DNA of 64,000 bases from Terriglobus sp. TAA 43 (GCF_000800015.1 NZ_JUGR01000001.1:806001-870000), one strand, 5' to 3'. Positions 1 to 9,516 are shown, counted from the first letter of the stretch. The notes: a model not told the origin generated them from the letters alone. Made by a program: numbers and translations.

Positions 1-59
1 CCCTGCCTGCCCGTCGTGCGGCAACCGCCAACCCCATGGAAGCGCTCCGTACCGAATAA
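1..59 (+). CDS. C-terminal end of an ABC transporter permease (ADOP/MacB-like), truncated by window edge
   Basis: Reading from base 3, an open frame encodes the 18 residues LPARRAATANPMEALRTE and stops with TAA at 57-59. The pattern P-A-R-R-A-A-x-x-x-P-M-x-A-L-R-x-E is the characteristic cytoplasmic tail of MacB/FtsX-type permeases. The complete permease at 26009-28759 in this window ends with the closely matching IPAQRASSINPMDALRME. The rest of the gene lies left of the window. Its job (orphan permease of unknown substrate) is inferred from the tail alone. Confidence 0.7.
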   Translation, partial: LPARRAATANPMEALRTE

Positions 60-142
60 ACACCGCTCCCGTCGCAGAAAGTCCATCCGTCCGGCAAGCC
101 GTCCTTCACCGCAAAAAGGCGAAGAAACGGTAAACTAAATGG

Positions 143-2128
143 ATGGACTTTCAGCTCGCGACGGACTACAAACCACAGGGTGATCAACCAACTGCGATCG
201 CCGATCTGACGCAGGGATTGCGCGACGGCGAGCAGCATCAGGTTCTCCTCGGCGTCACAGGCAGCGGCAAAACCTTCACCATGGCCAAGGTCATTGAAGC
301 CGTAAACCGTCCCGCGCTTGTCCTCGCACACAACAAGACGCTCGCCGCGCAGCTCTATCACGAGTTCAAACAGTTCTTCCCCAACAACGCCGTCGAATAC
401 TTCGTCAGCTACTACGACTACTACCAGCCCGAAGCCTACATCCCCAGCGGCGATCTCTATATCGAGAAGGAAGCCACCATCAACGACGAGTTGGACAAGC
501 TGCGCCTCAGCGCAACGCGTTCACTCTTCGAACGCCGCGACTGCATCATCGTCTCGTCCGTCTCCTGCATCTACGGTCTCGGTTCACCGGAGGCCTATTA
601 CGGCATGTTGATGCTGCTGGAGAAGGGCCAGAAGATCCGCCGCGAAGACATCACCCGTCGTCTCGTTGAAATCCTCTATGAGCGCAACGAAGGCGACTTC
701 CGCCGCGGCACCTTCCGCGTTCGTGGCGACATCATCGAGGTCTACCCAACCTACGACGAACTCGCCTATCGCATCGAACTCTTCGGCGACGAGATCGATT
801 CCCTCTCGCAGATCGATCCGCTCTTCGGTACCGTCAAGCAGAAGTACTCGCGCCTTCCCATCTATCCCAAATCGCATTACGTCGTGCAGCCCGAACGCAA
901 GTCCGCAGCCATCGACTCCATCGTGAGCGAACTTACAGACTGGGAAGCGCAACTCGAAAAAGAAGGCCGCATGGTGGAGGCGCAGCGCATCCATCAACGC
1001 ACCCGCTTCGACCTTGAGATGATCAAGTCCGTCGGCTACTGCCACGGCATTGAGAACTACTCGCGCCACTTCAGCGGACGCTTGCCAGGCGAACCTCCGC
1101 CAACACTCTTCGATTACTTCCCGCGCGACTTCATGATCTTCATCGACGAATCGCACGTCACCGTTCCGCAGCTTCATGGCATGTGGCATGGCGACCGCTC
1201 GCGCAAGGGCAACCTCGTTGATTACGGCTTCCGCCTCCCCTCTGCAATGGACAACCGCCCGCTCAAGTTCGATGAATTCGAAAATCGCGCCGGCCAGATC
1301 ATCTACGTCAGCGCTACGCCCGGCCCCTACGAACTCACCAAAGCCGCAGGCGTCATCACCGAGCAAATCATTCGTCCCACCGGCCTCGTCGATCCGCCAG
1401 TAGAAATCCGTCCCATCAAGGGCCAGATTGACGATCTGCTCGCAGAGATCCGCGACCGCGTATCGAAGAACGAACGTGTTTTGGTAACAACACTAACCAA
1501 ACGCATGGCCGAAGATCTCAGCGGCTATTACACCGAAGTCGGTGTGAAGTGCCGTTACATGCACTCGGAAATCGAAACACTGGAACGCGTGAAACTCCTG
1601 CGGGATTTGCGCAAAGGCGAATACGACGTTCTCATCGGCATCAACCTTCTCCGCGAAGGCCTCGATCTGCCGGAAGTCTCGCTCGTCGCCATCCTTGATG
1701 CGGACAAGGAAGGCTTCCTCCGCTCGCAGGGATCACTCATCCAGACCATCGGCCGAGCCGCGCGACACCTCAACGGCCGCGCCATCCTCTACGCCGACAA
1801 CATGACCGACAGCATGCAACGCGCGCTCGACGAAACCAGCCGCCGCCGCGAAAAGCAGCTTGCCTACAACGAAGAGCACGGCATCACTCCGCAATCCGTC
1901 GTTCGTCCCATCGGTGAAGCTCTCGTCGGCATCGCCGAAGCCGATTACGTCGACGTCACCACCGACGCATCCGTACAGGACTTCGCGTCGCAGCAGGAAC
2001 TGGACAAGCATATCGCCGGTCTTGAAACCGAGATGCGCGAAGCCGCAAAGAACTTTGAATTTGAAAAGGCTGCGAAGCTGCGCGACACCATCAAGGAACT
2101 GCGCACAAAAGAATTCTTCTTCGCTTAG
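143..2128 (+). CDS. uvrB: Excinuclease ABC subunit B (UvrB)
   Basis: UvrB is the damage-verifying helicase-like subunit of nucleotide excision repair; it receives damaged DNA from UvrA and recruits UvrC. The 661-residue length matches the family (E. coli 673). Visible are the Walker A GVTGSGKT (residues 37-44), the aromatic beta-hairpin with [12 protein letters not shown] around residue 90-102 that clamps DNA, a DESH Walker B, helicase motif VI-like QTIGRAARH, and a C-terminal UVR domain (about 620-655, [13 protein letters not shown]) for UvrC contact. An ATG at 139 is out of frame, so 143 is used. uvrA and uvrC are not in the window. Its stop overlaps the convergent EAL gene by 4 bp. Confidence 0.97.
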   Translation: MDFQLATDYKPQGDQPTAIADLTQGLRDGEQHQVLLGVTGSGKTFTMAKVIEAVNRPALVLAHNKTLAAQLYHEFKQFFPNNAVEYFVSYYDYYQPEAYIPSGDLYIEKEATINDELDKLRLSATRSLFERRDCIIVSSVSCIYGLGSPEAYYGMLMLLEKGQKIRREDITRRLVEILYERNEGDFRRGTFRVRGDIIEVYPTYDELAYRIELFGDEIDSLSQIDPLFGTVKQKYSRLPIYPKSHYVVQPERKSAAIDSIVSELTDWEAQLEKEGRMVEAQRIHQRTRFDLEMIKSVGYCHGIENYSRHFSGRLPGEPPPTLFDYFPRDFMIFIDESHVTVPQLHGMWHGDRSRKGNLVDYGFRLPSAMDNRPLKFDEFENRAGQIIYVSATPGPYELTKAAGVITEQIIRPTGLVDPPVEIRPIKGQIDDLLAEIRDRVSKNERVLVTTLTKRMAEDLSGYYTEVGVKCRYMHSEIETLERVKLLRDLRKGEYDVLIGINLLREGLDLPEVSLVAILDADKEGFLRSQGSLIQTIGRAARHLNGRAILYADNMTDSMQRALDETSRRREKQLAYNEEHGITPQSVVRPIGEALVGIAEADYVDVTTDASVQDFASQQELDKHIAGLETEMREAAKNFEFEKAAKLRDTIKELRTKEFFFA

Positions 2129-2964
2129 AAAGAGGAGTTGTGGGTCGCCGCGCCGATCTGCAACTCCGGCAACTCGAACTGGACAGTGGGAAGCGCCTCA
2201 AAAGCGGGCCGGGCGAAGTAATAACCCTGCTGAAAGACCACGCCCATATCGCGCAGACGCATCGCCTGGTCGTAGCGCTCCACTCCCTCTGCGATGGTCA
2301 CAATGCCTAGTTCAAAGCAGGCTTGCACAATCGCTTTCACAATCACCTGCGACGTGCGGTCTTCATCCATCGCATGGACAAGCGCCATATCCAGCTTGAT
2401 CACATCGGGCTTCAGCCGCGACAGCAGCTTCAGGCCGGAATAGCCCGCGCCGAAGTCATCCATCGCCACCTTCACGCCGTACTCGCGATACTCATCGATG
2501 ATGGGCTTTAGCTTCGTCAGATCCCAGATCTCTTCATCTTCCACCAGCTCGAGCACAAGCCGATCCAGCGGGAACCCCATCTCGGCGGCTTCATCACATG
2601 TACGCCGAAGATCGCTCGCCTCGTTGATCGCCGCGTTCGGATTCACATTCACACAAAGACGAGTTGGACCAGTCTCGAGAAACCCGCAACGAATGGCCTC
2701 AGACATCGCTTTGGATCGACACGCGCGATCAAACGTATGGAAATGTTCCGTAGGCACACGCGAAAGAACGCTGTGTGCAGAGTCGCCGCTCTCAGAGCGC
2801 ACAAGGGACTCGTAACCGTAAACGCCACCATTGGCGACGTTCACGATTGGCTGAAATGCCATCGAGAACTTAGGAATGCCGCCGTGTGCACGACCGGAGT
2901 GAGATACGGATCGCAACCTGCGTTCTTGTTCACGCACCCAGTATTGGTACTCCAACTCCTGCAT
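2125..2964 (-). CDS. Stand-alone EAL-domain protein, probable cyclic-di-GMP phosphodiesterase
   Basis: A 279-residue protein made almost only of an EAL domain, predicted to hydrolyse c-di-GMP to pGpG in the cytoplasm. The signature is YESLVR (E52; Ser replaces the Ala of EAL). Other metal and catalytic positions look intact: N106 in the VNVN motif, E139 in [13 protein letters not shown] at 169-176, K190 in VIKLD, E226 in AEGVE and Q246 before GYYF. So it is probably active. There is no GGDEF, PAS or membrane segment; the first 30 residues are a charged leader. It is convergent with uvrB. Its upstream region carries repeated CCAAAGG-type motifs (3086-3132). Confidence 0.9.
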   Translation of the reverse strand: MQELEYQYWVREQERRLRSVSHSGRAHGGIPKFSMAFQPIVNVANGGVYGYESLVRSESGDSAHSVLSRVPTEHFHTFDRACRSKAMSEAIRCGFLETGPTRLCVNVNPNAAINEASDLRRTCDEAAEMGFPLDRLVLELVEDEEIWDLTKLKPIIDEYREYGVKVAMDDFGAGYSGLKLLSRLKPDVIKLDMALVHAMDEDRTSQVIVKAIVQACFELGIVTIAEGVERYDQAMRLRDMGVVFQQGYYFARPAFEALPTVQFELPELQIGAATHNSSF

Positions 2965-3085
2965 ACTCCTGACTGGCCTCTTTCAAACGTGAGTATCGGC
3001 AATCCCTAAGACCAGCTCACACACTGAATGATTCAGCCATCCGTTTCCCATTGTTTGGAAAAGTTAGGCAAGCTACAAAGCTGTT

Positions 3086-3132
3086 ACTAAAGGCTACCCC
3101 CAAAGGTGGGTCTTCACTATGTACCAAAGGTG
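3086..3132. promoter_or_regulatory. Three near-direct CTAAAGG/CCAAAGG motifs between divergent genes
   Basis: In the 217-bp space between the EAL gene and the NHL gene, ACTAAAGG (3086-3093), CCCAAAGG (3099-3106) and ACCAAAGG (3123-3130) lie in the same orientation; the last two extend to CCAAAGGTG and start 24 bp apart. This spacing suits a repeated operator or a small structured leader. It is only a pattern; no cognate regulator is identifiable. Confidence 0.3.
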
Positions 3133-3181
3133 TTAGTACCTCGCTCGCGACCCCCGAAAACTGCGATAATCTCCTGACTCC

Positions 3182-5365
3182 ATGAAGCTAAGTTCCTTCG
3201 TGGCCACGATAATTCCTGGCCACATCCACCGTTCCGTGTGCTGTGGCTCTCGACGCCCGCGGCACGCAATGGCGCTTGCTTTCTTTGTCATGGCGTCGTC
3301 TGCGCCTTCGCAGACTCGCCTGATCCTCAACTCCGGTAACACCATGACTACCCTGAGCGGCAGCGGCAGTGATGGCAAGACAACTGCGGGAGATGCCCTC
3401 ACCACGCGCATGGGAACTCCGCGCACGGTCCGTTATGATGCCGCGGGCAACCTCTTCGTTGTCGATAGCCGAAACAACATCGTCACTCGGATTACCCCCG
3501 CGGGCCAACTCGCTGTCATCGCCGGAACAGGACGTGAGGGATACGAGGGCGATGGTGGCGCAGCCACAAACGCTCTCCTCAACCGCCCCACGTCCATCGC
3601 CCTCAGACCCGATGGAACTCTCTTCATTGCAGATACCGGAAACCACTGTATTCGCAGCGTCTCACCCGACGGAACCATCACGACCGTTACGGGCAACGGG
3701 AAGCCCGGAGACTCAGGCGACGGAAGAAACGCTAAGACCGCCCAACTCCGCAATCCGAGCGGTTTAGCCCTCGATGCCGACGGCACTCTCCTCATCGCCG
3801 ACACAGGCAATCACCGTATCCGCCGCCTCGCCGCAAACGGAACCATTGTCGCTGTTGCTGGCACAGGAAAAGAAGGCAATTCGGGTGATGGAGAATCCGC
3901 GGCGAATGCCACATTTCGCAGGCCGACATCTCTCCTGGCTCTTAACGATGGCAAGATCCTGATTGCCGATACCGACGCACGCCGTATCCGCATCCTGTCA
4001 CCCGACGGCACCATCGGCCCCTACGGCAGCACAACCTTCCGCAGCCCGGAAGGCATGACACTCGACGCCTCCGGCAACATCGTCGTTGCCGATGCGCAAC
4101 TGCAACAGGTGCTTCAAACGTCGACCACCGGAAGCAACACTCTCGCCGGCAATGGCAAACAAGGCACCAGTGCAACCGGCGCACTCAACTCCCCCTCTTC
4201 CGTTGCAACAGACGCTAGCGGCGGCATTGCCATCAGCGACCGCGGCAACCATCAGGTGCAACATCTTGCACTCCCCACCATCGACTTCGGAAGCATCCCC
4301 GTCGGGCGTACCTCTGCAGCACAGACATTGCTGCTACAGAATGCCGCAGACACGCCACTGCAGATCGCATCCATCGCTCTGTCGCCTGCGTTTTCCATCA
4401 ACGCAAACGGCAACTGCGGCACGCCGCCCTTCACACTCGCAGCGAAGGCTCAGTGCTCCCTCCAGTTAGCGTTTACTCCACAAGCCAATGGAAGCGCACA
4501 AACAATCGGCCTGGTCCAATCCGCCTCTGCACCGCCGTCCATGTTGCGACTCACAGGCGTCGGAGTCTCCGGCACAAACCTCGCAACGTCGCGCATCTCG
4601 CTGGTCAGCGACGGCTCCATCAGCTATTCCGGAGCCCCCATCAAGCTCACAGCAACGGTGGCAGGTTCTTTGCTAACGCCTCCCACGGGCAATGTCATCT
4701 TCCAGGACGGCAACAACAATCTCGCCACCATACCGCTCGCAGCAGGGACTGCCGTACTCTCCACAACCGTGCTCACGGCTGGCTCTCACACACTCCAGGC
4801 CGTCTATAGCGGCGACAGCATCTACGCCACCAGTACATCGAGCTCAACCACGCAGACGGTTGTCGCAGCGCCTGATTTCTCTCTCACAACATCCGCAGCC
4901 AGCTACAGCGGCAGCGCCAACAACTCAGTGAGCATCCCCATCACGCTCTTACCGTTAAACGGCACACTGAATCACCCCACCACACTCACCATCAGCGGCC
5001 TGCCCAGCGGAGCCACAGCGACCTTTACACCATCCACGTTTACTCTGGCGGGAGACCCGGTCGCGGTATCGCTGCTGATCAAAATCCCCGCAACACTCGC
5101 GCTTCATCCTTCCAATCTCACCGGCATACTCACGGCGTTGCTTCTGCTCGGCATCTTCCCCCTGAAACGAAAGCGCCTCCCTGCCTTCCTACTAATCTGC
5201 TGCACATTCACACTGCAAGGGTGCGGCGGTTTCCGCACCACGGCCAGTACCAGCACCGCAAGCAACACACACCGCTACAACTGCACCATCACCGCCACCA
5301 CCACAGGCGTCGTGGGCGACACGCTCATCCACACCGTCCCAGTGGAACTGGATCTCACGCAATGA
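3182..5365 (+). CDS. Secreted NHL-repeat protein with Ig-like domains and C-terminal membrane anchor
   Basis: A 727-residue exported protein. After a hydrophobic N-terminal segment it has at least five NHL-type repeats (about residues 75-350; recurring LFIADTGNHxIR and GDGGxA blocks), which form a beta-propeller. Then comes a choice-of-anchor/ASPM-SPD-2-like domain (about 362-465, DFGSIPVG start), an Ig-like repeat domain (about 470-560, GNVIFQDG and AVYSGDS) and another beta-rich segment. The C-terminus has a hydrophobic helix, a KRKR cluster, a second hydrophobic helix ending in LLICCTFTLQGCGG (Cys 681) and a short tail. Function is unknown; a surface or cell-envelope role is inferred. Its stop overlaps the next start (ATGA), so the two are probably translated together. 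Confidence 0.8.
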   Translation: MKLSSFVATIIPGHIHRSVCCGSRRPRHAMALAFFVMASSAPSQTRLILNSGNTMTTLSGSGSDGKTTAGDALTTRMGTPRTVRYDAAGNLFVVDSRNNIVTRITPAGQLAVIAGTGREGYEGDGGAATNALLNRPTSIALRPDGTLFIADTGNHCIRSVSPDGTITTVTGNGKPGDSGDGRNAKTAQLRNPSGLALDADGTLLIADTGNHRIRRLAANGTIVAVAGTGKEGNSGDGESAANATFRRPTSLLALNDGKILIADTDARRIRILSPDGTIGPYGSTTFRSPEGMTLDASGNIVVADAQLQQVLQTSTTGSNTLAGNGKQGTSATGALNSPSSVATDASGGIAISDRGNHQVQHLALPTIDFGSIPVGRTSAAQTLLLQNAADTPLQIASIALSPAFSINANGNCGTPPFTLAAKAQCSLQLAFTPQANGSAQTIGLVQSASAPPSMLRLTGVGVSGTNLATSRISLVSDGSISYSGAPIKLTATVAGSLLTPPTGNVIFQDGNNNLATIPLAAGTAVLSTTVLTAGSHTLQAVYSGDSIYATSTSSSTTQTVVAAPDFSLTTSAASYSGSANNSVSIPITLLPLNGTLNHPTTLTISGLPSGATATFTPSTFTLAGDPVAVSLLIKIPATLALHPSNLTGILTALLLLGIFPLKRKRLPAFLLICCTFTLQGCGGFRTTASTSTASNTHRYNCTITATTTGVVGDTLIHTVPVELDLTQ

Positions 5366-5943
5366 AGTACGTCGTCTCATTCCTCGCTGTCGCATTGTCA
5401 TGCGCTGCGGCACAAGCACAAATGCAGGGCGACACTCTCCTGGTAGGCCTGCGCTACTCTGTCACGGCTGCGAATGCCCCACCGGGAAGTTGCGGCTGCT
5501 TTTTCCTTCAAGGAGGCGCCATAGAAGCCTCCATTCCCGTCCTGCCGCATCTCCGCGGGGTGGTGGAAGCAGGCGGCAGCACCGTCGCTCGCGTTCCCGC
5601 AAGCACCCGTGGACTCAGCGAAATCACGCTGCTCGCTGGTCCGCGTTACACCGTACCCATCCATCGCATCCGTCTAAATGCACAGGTACTCTTCGGAGCA
5701 GTACGTGGCTTCGATAGCGACTTCATCATCGCCACCAACACGCACACCGACACCTCAACAAATCTCGCAATGGCATTCGGTGGAAGCATCGACCTCCCAC
5801 TAAACCACGCAGTCCTTCTGCGCCCCGTCCAGGTCGACTACCTGCAGACCAACCTGCCCAACGGCGTCGACGATCGCCAGCGCAACATCCGTTTCGGCGC
5901 AGGCATAATCTTCCGCGTCCACCTACCCGATAACCGTCGCTAA
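5362..5943 (+). CDS. Small outer-membrane beta-barrel-type protein
   Basis: 193 residues beginning with a clear signal peptide (MKYVVSFLAVALSCAAAQAQ) and followed by alternating polar/hydrophobic strands such as LVGLRYSV, GVVEAGGSTVAR, ITLLAGPRYTV, RLNAQVLFGAVRGF, NLAMAFGGSIDLPL and IRFGAGIIFRVHL. This is the pattern of an eight-stranded OmpA/OmpW-like barrel, with the barrel end close to the C-terminus. The ATG at 5362 is chosen because it gives the signal peptide and overlaps the upstream stop by 4 bp. Substrate or partner is unknown; the coupling suggests it works with the NHL protein. Two Cys near residues 40-44 (GSCGCFF) are unusual for a barrel. Confidence 0.65.
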   Translation: MKYVVSFLAVALSCAAAQAQMQGDTLLVGLRYSVTAANAPPGSCGCFFLQGGAIEASIPVLPHLRGVVEAGGSTVARVPASTRGLSEITLLAGPRYTVPIHRIRLNAQVLFGAVRGFDSDFIIATNTHTDTSTNLAMAFGGSIDLPLNHAVLLRPVQVDYLQTNLPNGVDDRQRNIRFGAGIIFRVHLPDNRR

Positions 5944-5960
5944 AACCGACCACAAAATCA

Positions 5961-5987
5961 AAGAGCCCGGCACGAAGCCGGGCTCTT
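5961..5987 (-). terminator. Intrinsic terminator of glnA (possibly bidirectional)
   Basis: An 11-bp perfect stem AAGAGCCCGGC / GCCGGGCTCTT with a 5-nt loop sits between the convergent OMP gene and glnA. On the minus strand it is followed by TTTGATTTTG, so it fits best as the glnA terminator. Confidence 0.8.
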
Positions 5988-6023
5988 GATCTCTTAGCTG
6001 CTACGACGAACACGTGCGAAGCA

Positions 6024-7454
6024 CTAGAACTGGCCCCAGAGGAGCTGGTTGTAGACTTCGTGGTGGAACTGCACTTCGCTGCCCTTCACGACGGTGCCCA
6101 GAAGACGCGGGCAACGGTCAGCCGAAGCCTTCTTCAACTCAGCAAAGCGCTCCTTCACATCCGAACCGAGCAGAGTCGTGATCCACTCCGATCCCTGGAA
6201 GTTCTCGATCGCGGTGTAGATGTTGTCCGGCAGGTAGCGAGCAGCCTGACGCAGGTTTTCAATGTTGCCAACCTGTCCGTCCAGACCCGTCTTGAAGACC
6301 GAGTACAGCACACCGTACGGGTTCGCATCCGGACCAACCGAACGAACCTCAACACGAGCAGACTTCTCGTTGCCGATGGGAATACGAACCATCGATCCAC
6401 GATCCGTAGCCGAAGCCTTGATCTGGTTCGGAGCTTCGAAGTGCGGATCGAGACGGCGGTACGCATTCACTGACGAGTTCAGCAGCAGGCAGATGTCGTT
6501 GCCGTGCGTCAGAATCTTGTCGATGAAGCTCCATGCCAGTTCGCTCATGTTCTCTTCACCGGCCTTGTCGAAGAAGAGGTTCTTCTTGTCCTTGGTGATG
6601 GAAACGTTGGTGTGCATGCCGCTGCCGTTCACACCGGTAACGGGCTTAGGCAGGAACGTTGCGGTCATACCCATCTGCGTAGCAACCTGGCGGCAGATCA
6701 GCTTGTACAGCTGGATCTGGTCAGCAGCGGAAACCACATCGCCATAGGTGTAGTTGATCTCGAATTGCGAAGGCGCAACTTCCGGGTGGTCCTTCTCGTT
6801 TTCGAAACCCATCGCGCGCTGTACTTCCGCAGCGGTGTCAATGAACTCACGCAGCGGATCGCCAGGCAGCGAGTGGTAGTAGCCACCGGCGTTTACGTAC
6901 TCGAAGCTACCGGTCTTGTGATAGCTGCGCTCCGCATCCACACCCTCGAACAGGAAGCCCTCGACTTCGTTCGCAGCGTTCAGGGTGTAGCCCTTCTCGC
7001 TGTACATCTTGTTCGCGTACTGCTTCAGGATGCCACGCAGATCGGCAGCATACGGTGCGCCGTTCTTGTCGATCACTTCGCCGAAGACCATAACCTTGCC
7101 GGTGCCGAACACATCCGACGGCGTCCAGTAGAACGCGTTCCAATCCAGGCCAAGGCGAAGATCGGATTCCTTCTGCGCTGTAAAGCCACGGATCGAAGAA
7201 CCGTCAAAGGTCAGGTTGTCATAGCTGTTGACCAGGAACTTCTTGTCATAGTCCAGCATGTGCAGGCGGCCTTCCAGGTCGCTGAACAGCACGGTGACGG
7301 CCTTAATGCCCTTCGTGTCCGTCAGGTACTTCAGACGCTCTTCCTGAATCTTGTCGATTGCCACGCGCTGCTTGCGCTGGTCCTTAGCTGCCAGGTTAAG
7401 GTCTTCGAGTTCTGCATACGACAGTTCGAGAAAATCGCGGTAGTTGCCGGACAT
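6024..7454 (-). CDS. glnA: Glutamine synthetase, type I fold
   Basis: Converts glutamate, ammonia and ATP to glutamine. With the ATG at 7454 the protein has 476 residues; the frame stays open for 600 bp upstream, but an AAGGAGT ribosome site sits just before this ATG and homologous sequence starts here. Recognisable family blocks are FDGSSIRGF, EVEGFLF, HPEVAPSQFEINY (metal and substrate site), GSGMHTNVSI (ATP/glutamate site), NSSVNAYRRLDP and the RVEVRS arginine loop. The NLYDLP adenylylation motif of GlnE-controlled enzymes is not visible; the matching area reads YLPDNIYTAI. So control by adenylylation is unlikely (inference). It is a single transcription unit with its own terminator. Confidence 0.93.
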   Translation of the reverse strand: MSGNYRDFLELSYAELEDLNLAAKDQRKQRVAIDKIQEERLKYLTDTKGIKAVTVLFSDLEGRLHMLDYDKKFLVNSYDNLTFDGSSIRGFTAQKESDLRLGLDWNAFYWTPSDVFGTGKVMVFGEVIDKNGAPYAADLRGILKQYANKMYSEKGYTLNAANEVEGFLFEGVDAERSYHKTGSFEYVNAGGYYHSLPGDPLREFIDTAAEVQRAMGFENEKDHPEVAPSQFEINYTYGDVVSAADQIQLYKLICRQVATQMGMTATFLPKPVTGVNGSGMHTNVSITKDKKNLFFDKAGEENMSELAWSFIDKILTHGNDICLLLNSSVNAYRRLDPHFEAPNQIKASATDRGSMVRIPIGNEKSARVEVRSVGPDANPYGVLYSVFKTGLDGQVGNIENLRQAARYLPDNIYTAIENFQGSEWITTLLGSDVKERFAELKKASADRCPRLLGTVVKGSEVQFHHEVYNQLLWGQF

Positions 7455-7764
7455 ACGACTCCTTAGTTCCCCCAGGCTGGCTCTGCCAGTACCCCGGTGG
7501 GTTTTCGCTACAGATGTGGTGTGAAAAGGCGGTGAATCACCGATTCCTAAATTAGCAGAAATCCGCCGTAAACCCCTACTGAAGATTGACGTTCTTGAGT
7601 GCGAAAAAACGTGTCGTCTTTCGCTGAGGTAAATATTTGCGATTCCAGCAATTCTCACGGACCAAAAGCCCCGGCAGGGCCTCCAACATGTGATAATTTC
7701 ATTTGGGCTTCTGCTTATAGGCAGCAGCTTTCGAATCAGTCTGGAGGCTACGACTACATTGGGC
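7455..7764. other. 310-bp intergenic region between divergent glnA and arginine decarboxylase
   Basis: This gap must hold both promoters. On the glnA side a small CTGGC-agA-GCCAG hairpin (7474-7486) lies in the leader. On the plus strand a TGTGATAAT extended -10-like string ends at 7697, but no good -35 lies 17 bp before it. A TTGACG (7586-7591) is present without a partner -10. No riboswitch, small RNA or coding sequence is convincing. Confidence 0.4.
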
Positions 7765-8328
7765 ATGAACATGGTTCCGAAGCGCATCTTCTTCACGAAG
7801 GGCGTAGGAAAGCATAAGGAGCGACTCACGTCGTTCGAGATGGCGTTACGTGACGCCGGTATCGCGGCACAGAATCTGGTGCGTGTGTCGTCCATCTTCC
7901 CGCCCAAGTGCAAGCTGATTACTCGCAAGGAAGGTCTCAAGTACCTGAATCCCGGCGAAGTCGTCTTTGCAGTGGTCGCGGAAAACAGCACGCGTGAAGC
8001 GCACCGTCTTTGCGTCTCGTCGATCGGCGTGGCTATCCCCACCGATCGCAACACCTATGGCTACCTCTCGGAGCACCACAGCTTCGGCGAAACCGAAGAT
8101 CAGGCCGGTGACTACGCAGAAGAGCTGGCAGCAGAAATGCTCGCCACCACCCTCGATGTAGATTTCGATCCCGACAAGAGCTGGGACGAGAAGAAGGAAA
8201 TCTACCGCATCTCCAACAAGATCGTCCGCACGGCAAACGTAACGCAGTCCGCCGTGGGCGACAAGAAGGGCCTGTGGACCACCACCATCGCCGCCGCCAT
8301 CCTCATCATGGATGACGAGGAGAAGTAG
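7765..8328 (+). CDS. Pyruvoyl-dependent arginine decarboxylase (PvlArgDC)
   Basis: Decarboxylates arginine to agmatine, first step of the agmatine route to putrescine. The proenzyme self-cleaves between two serines in the motif VSSIFPP, creating the pyruvoyl cofactor; VSS is present. Other family blocks are [41 protein letters not shown] and VTQSAVG. About 187 residues. The ATG at 7765 (MNMVPKR) is used; a GGAGG at 7743-7747 would better fit an in-frame TTG at 7759, which would add two residues. It heads a polyamine set with aguB (9637) and aguA (11028) but has its own terminator, so transcription is probably separate. Confidence 0.9.
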   Translation: MNMVPKRIFFTKGVGKHKERLTSFEMALRDAGIAAQNLVRVSSIFPPKCKLITRKEGLKYLNPGEVVFAVVAENSTREAHRLCVSSIGVAIPTDRNTYGYLSEHHSFGETEDQAGDYAEELAAEMLATTLDVDFDPDKSWDEKKEIYRISNKIVRTANVTQSAVGDKKGLWTTTIAAAILIMDDEEK

Positions 8329-8352
8329 CGCTCCGCAGTAACTGGAATCTGC

Positions 8353-8388
8353 AAAGAGCGCTGGCCACAAGCCAGCGCTCTTTCTCTG
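8353..8388 (+). terminator. Intrinsic terminator after arginine decarboxylase
   Basis: A 13-bp perfect stem AAAGAGCGCTGGC / GCCAGCGCTCTTT with loop CACAA (8366-8370), followed by CTCTGT. It separates the decarboxylase from the threonine aldolase gene 40 bp further on. Confidence 0.8.
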
Positions 8389-8427
8389 TCCATCGAGAAG
8401 CATGTTTGCTTCATCGAATGAGGTGAC

Positions 8428-9474
8428 ATGAGCCACATCAGCACTGATAATTCGCAACAGTTCGCCAGCGACAACTACTCTGGCATCTGCCCTGAAGCAT
8501 GGGCCGCCATGCAGGAAGCCAACCACGGCCACGCCACCCCTTACGGCGACGACCCATGGACGGCACGGGCCTCTAACCTCTTCCGCGATCTCTTCGAAAC
8601 AGACTGCGAAGTCTTCTTCGCCTTCAACGGCACCGCGGCCAACTCCATGTCGCTCGCGTCGCTCTGCCAGAGCTACCACTCCGTCATCTGCGCACAGACA
8701 GCGCACGTGGAAACCGACGAGTGTGGCGCACCCGAATTTTTCTCCAACGGCAGCAAGCTCCTCACCGCGCAGACCATCGACGGCAAGATGACGCCAGAAG
8801 CCATCCGCGCACTTGCCACCTCGCGTCAGGACATTCACTTCCCTCGCCCCAAGGCCGTCACCATCACGCAGTCCACCGAGACGGGCCGCGTCTACACACT
8901 CGATCAGCTCAAAGCCATCAGCGAAACCACGCGCGAGTTGAAGATGCACCTGCACATGGATGGCGCACGCTTCGCCAACGCCATCGCGCACGTCGGTTGC
9001 ACGCCCGCTGAAATGACATGGAAGTCCGGCGTGGAAGTTCTCTGCTTCGGCGGCACCAAGAATGGCATGGCTGTAGGCGAAGCGATTCTCTTCTTCAACC
9101 GCGCCCTCGCGGAAGACTTCGACTATCGCTGCAAACAAGCAGGCCAGCTCGCCTCCAAAATGCGCTATCTCTCATCGCCCTGGGTGGGCATGCTGGAAAG
9201 CGGCGCATGGAAGCGCAACGGCGAACACGCGAATGCCATGGCGAAGCGCCTGAATGCAGCCATCGCAGACGTAGCCAACGCCAGCATCATGTTTGACGTG
9301 GAAGCCAACGCAGTATTCCTGCTCGCCAGCGAACCGCATCTGCAACAACTTCGCGAACGCGGCTGGCGCTTCTACACCTTCATCGGCGGCGGCGCACGCT
9401 TCATGTTCGCCTGGGACACCGACCCCGCCCGCGTCGATCAACTCGCAGCAGATATCCGCGCCATCATGAGCTAA
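8428..9474 (+). CDS. ltaE: Low-specificity L-threonine aldolase family PLP enzyme
   Basis: Cleaves threonine/allo-threonine to glycine and acetaldehyde using pyridoxal phosphate (fold type I). 348 residues, the family's usual size. Seen are the N-terminal FASDNYSG block, the GDDPWTA motif, the LHMDGARFANA motif holding the PLP aspartate, and the Schiff-base lysine in CFGGTKNGM (K211). It sits between two polyamine genes but has no direct link to that pathway. The gene is followed by a 14-bp palindrome rather than a clear terminator. Confidence 0.92.
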   Translation: MSHISTDNSQQFASDNYSGICPEAWAAMQEANHGHATPYGDDPWTARASNLFRDLFETDCEVFFAFNGTAANSMSLASLCQSYHSVICAQTAHVETDECGAPEFFSNGSKLLTAQTIDGKMTPEAIRALATSRQDIHFPRPKAVTITQSTETGRVYTLDQLKAISETTRELKMHLHMDGARFANAIAHVGCTPAEMTWKSGVEVLCFGGTKNGMAVGEAILFFNRALAEDFDYRCKQAGQLASKMRYLSSPWVGMLESGAWKRNGEHANAMAKRLNAAIADVANASIMFDVEANAVFLLASEPHLQQLRERGWRFYTFIGGGARFMFAWDTDPARVDQLAADIRAIMS

Positions 9475-9476
9475 AC

Positions 9477-9516
9477 CGGGTGCCCCACATCCCGATTCTT
9501 AGATGTGGGGCACCCG
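9477..9516. repeat. REP-like palindrome after threonine aldolase
   Basis: CGGGTGCCCCACAT (9477-9490) is perfectly complementary to ATGTGGGGCACCCG (9503-9516) around a 12-nt loop. No T-run follows. GGGTGCCCC...GGGGCACCC palindromes of this kind are, from memory, dispersed in Terriglobia genomes; this is the only copy noticed here. Confidence 0.55.

Noticed and set aside
6504-7466. 320-codon plus-strand open frame
   Set aside because: Antisense to glnA; no domain.
7586-7615. Sigma-70 promoter beginning TTGACG before arginine decarboxylase
   Set aside because: No TATAAT-like hexamer at proper spacing.
7455-8054. 200-residue N-terminal extension of glutamine synthetase
   Set aside because: The extension has no homologous look, while an AAGGAGT sits directly before the ATG at 7454 and the extension overlaps the divergent gene.
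7846-9138. 430-codon minus-strand open frame
   Set aside because: It runs antisense to the arginine decarboxylase and threonine aldolase genes, which have clear motifs; its own translation has no domain and is a shadow of codon bias.
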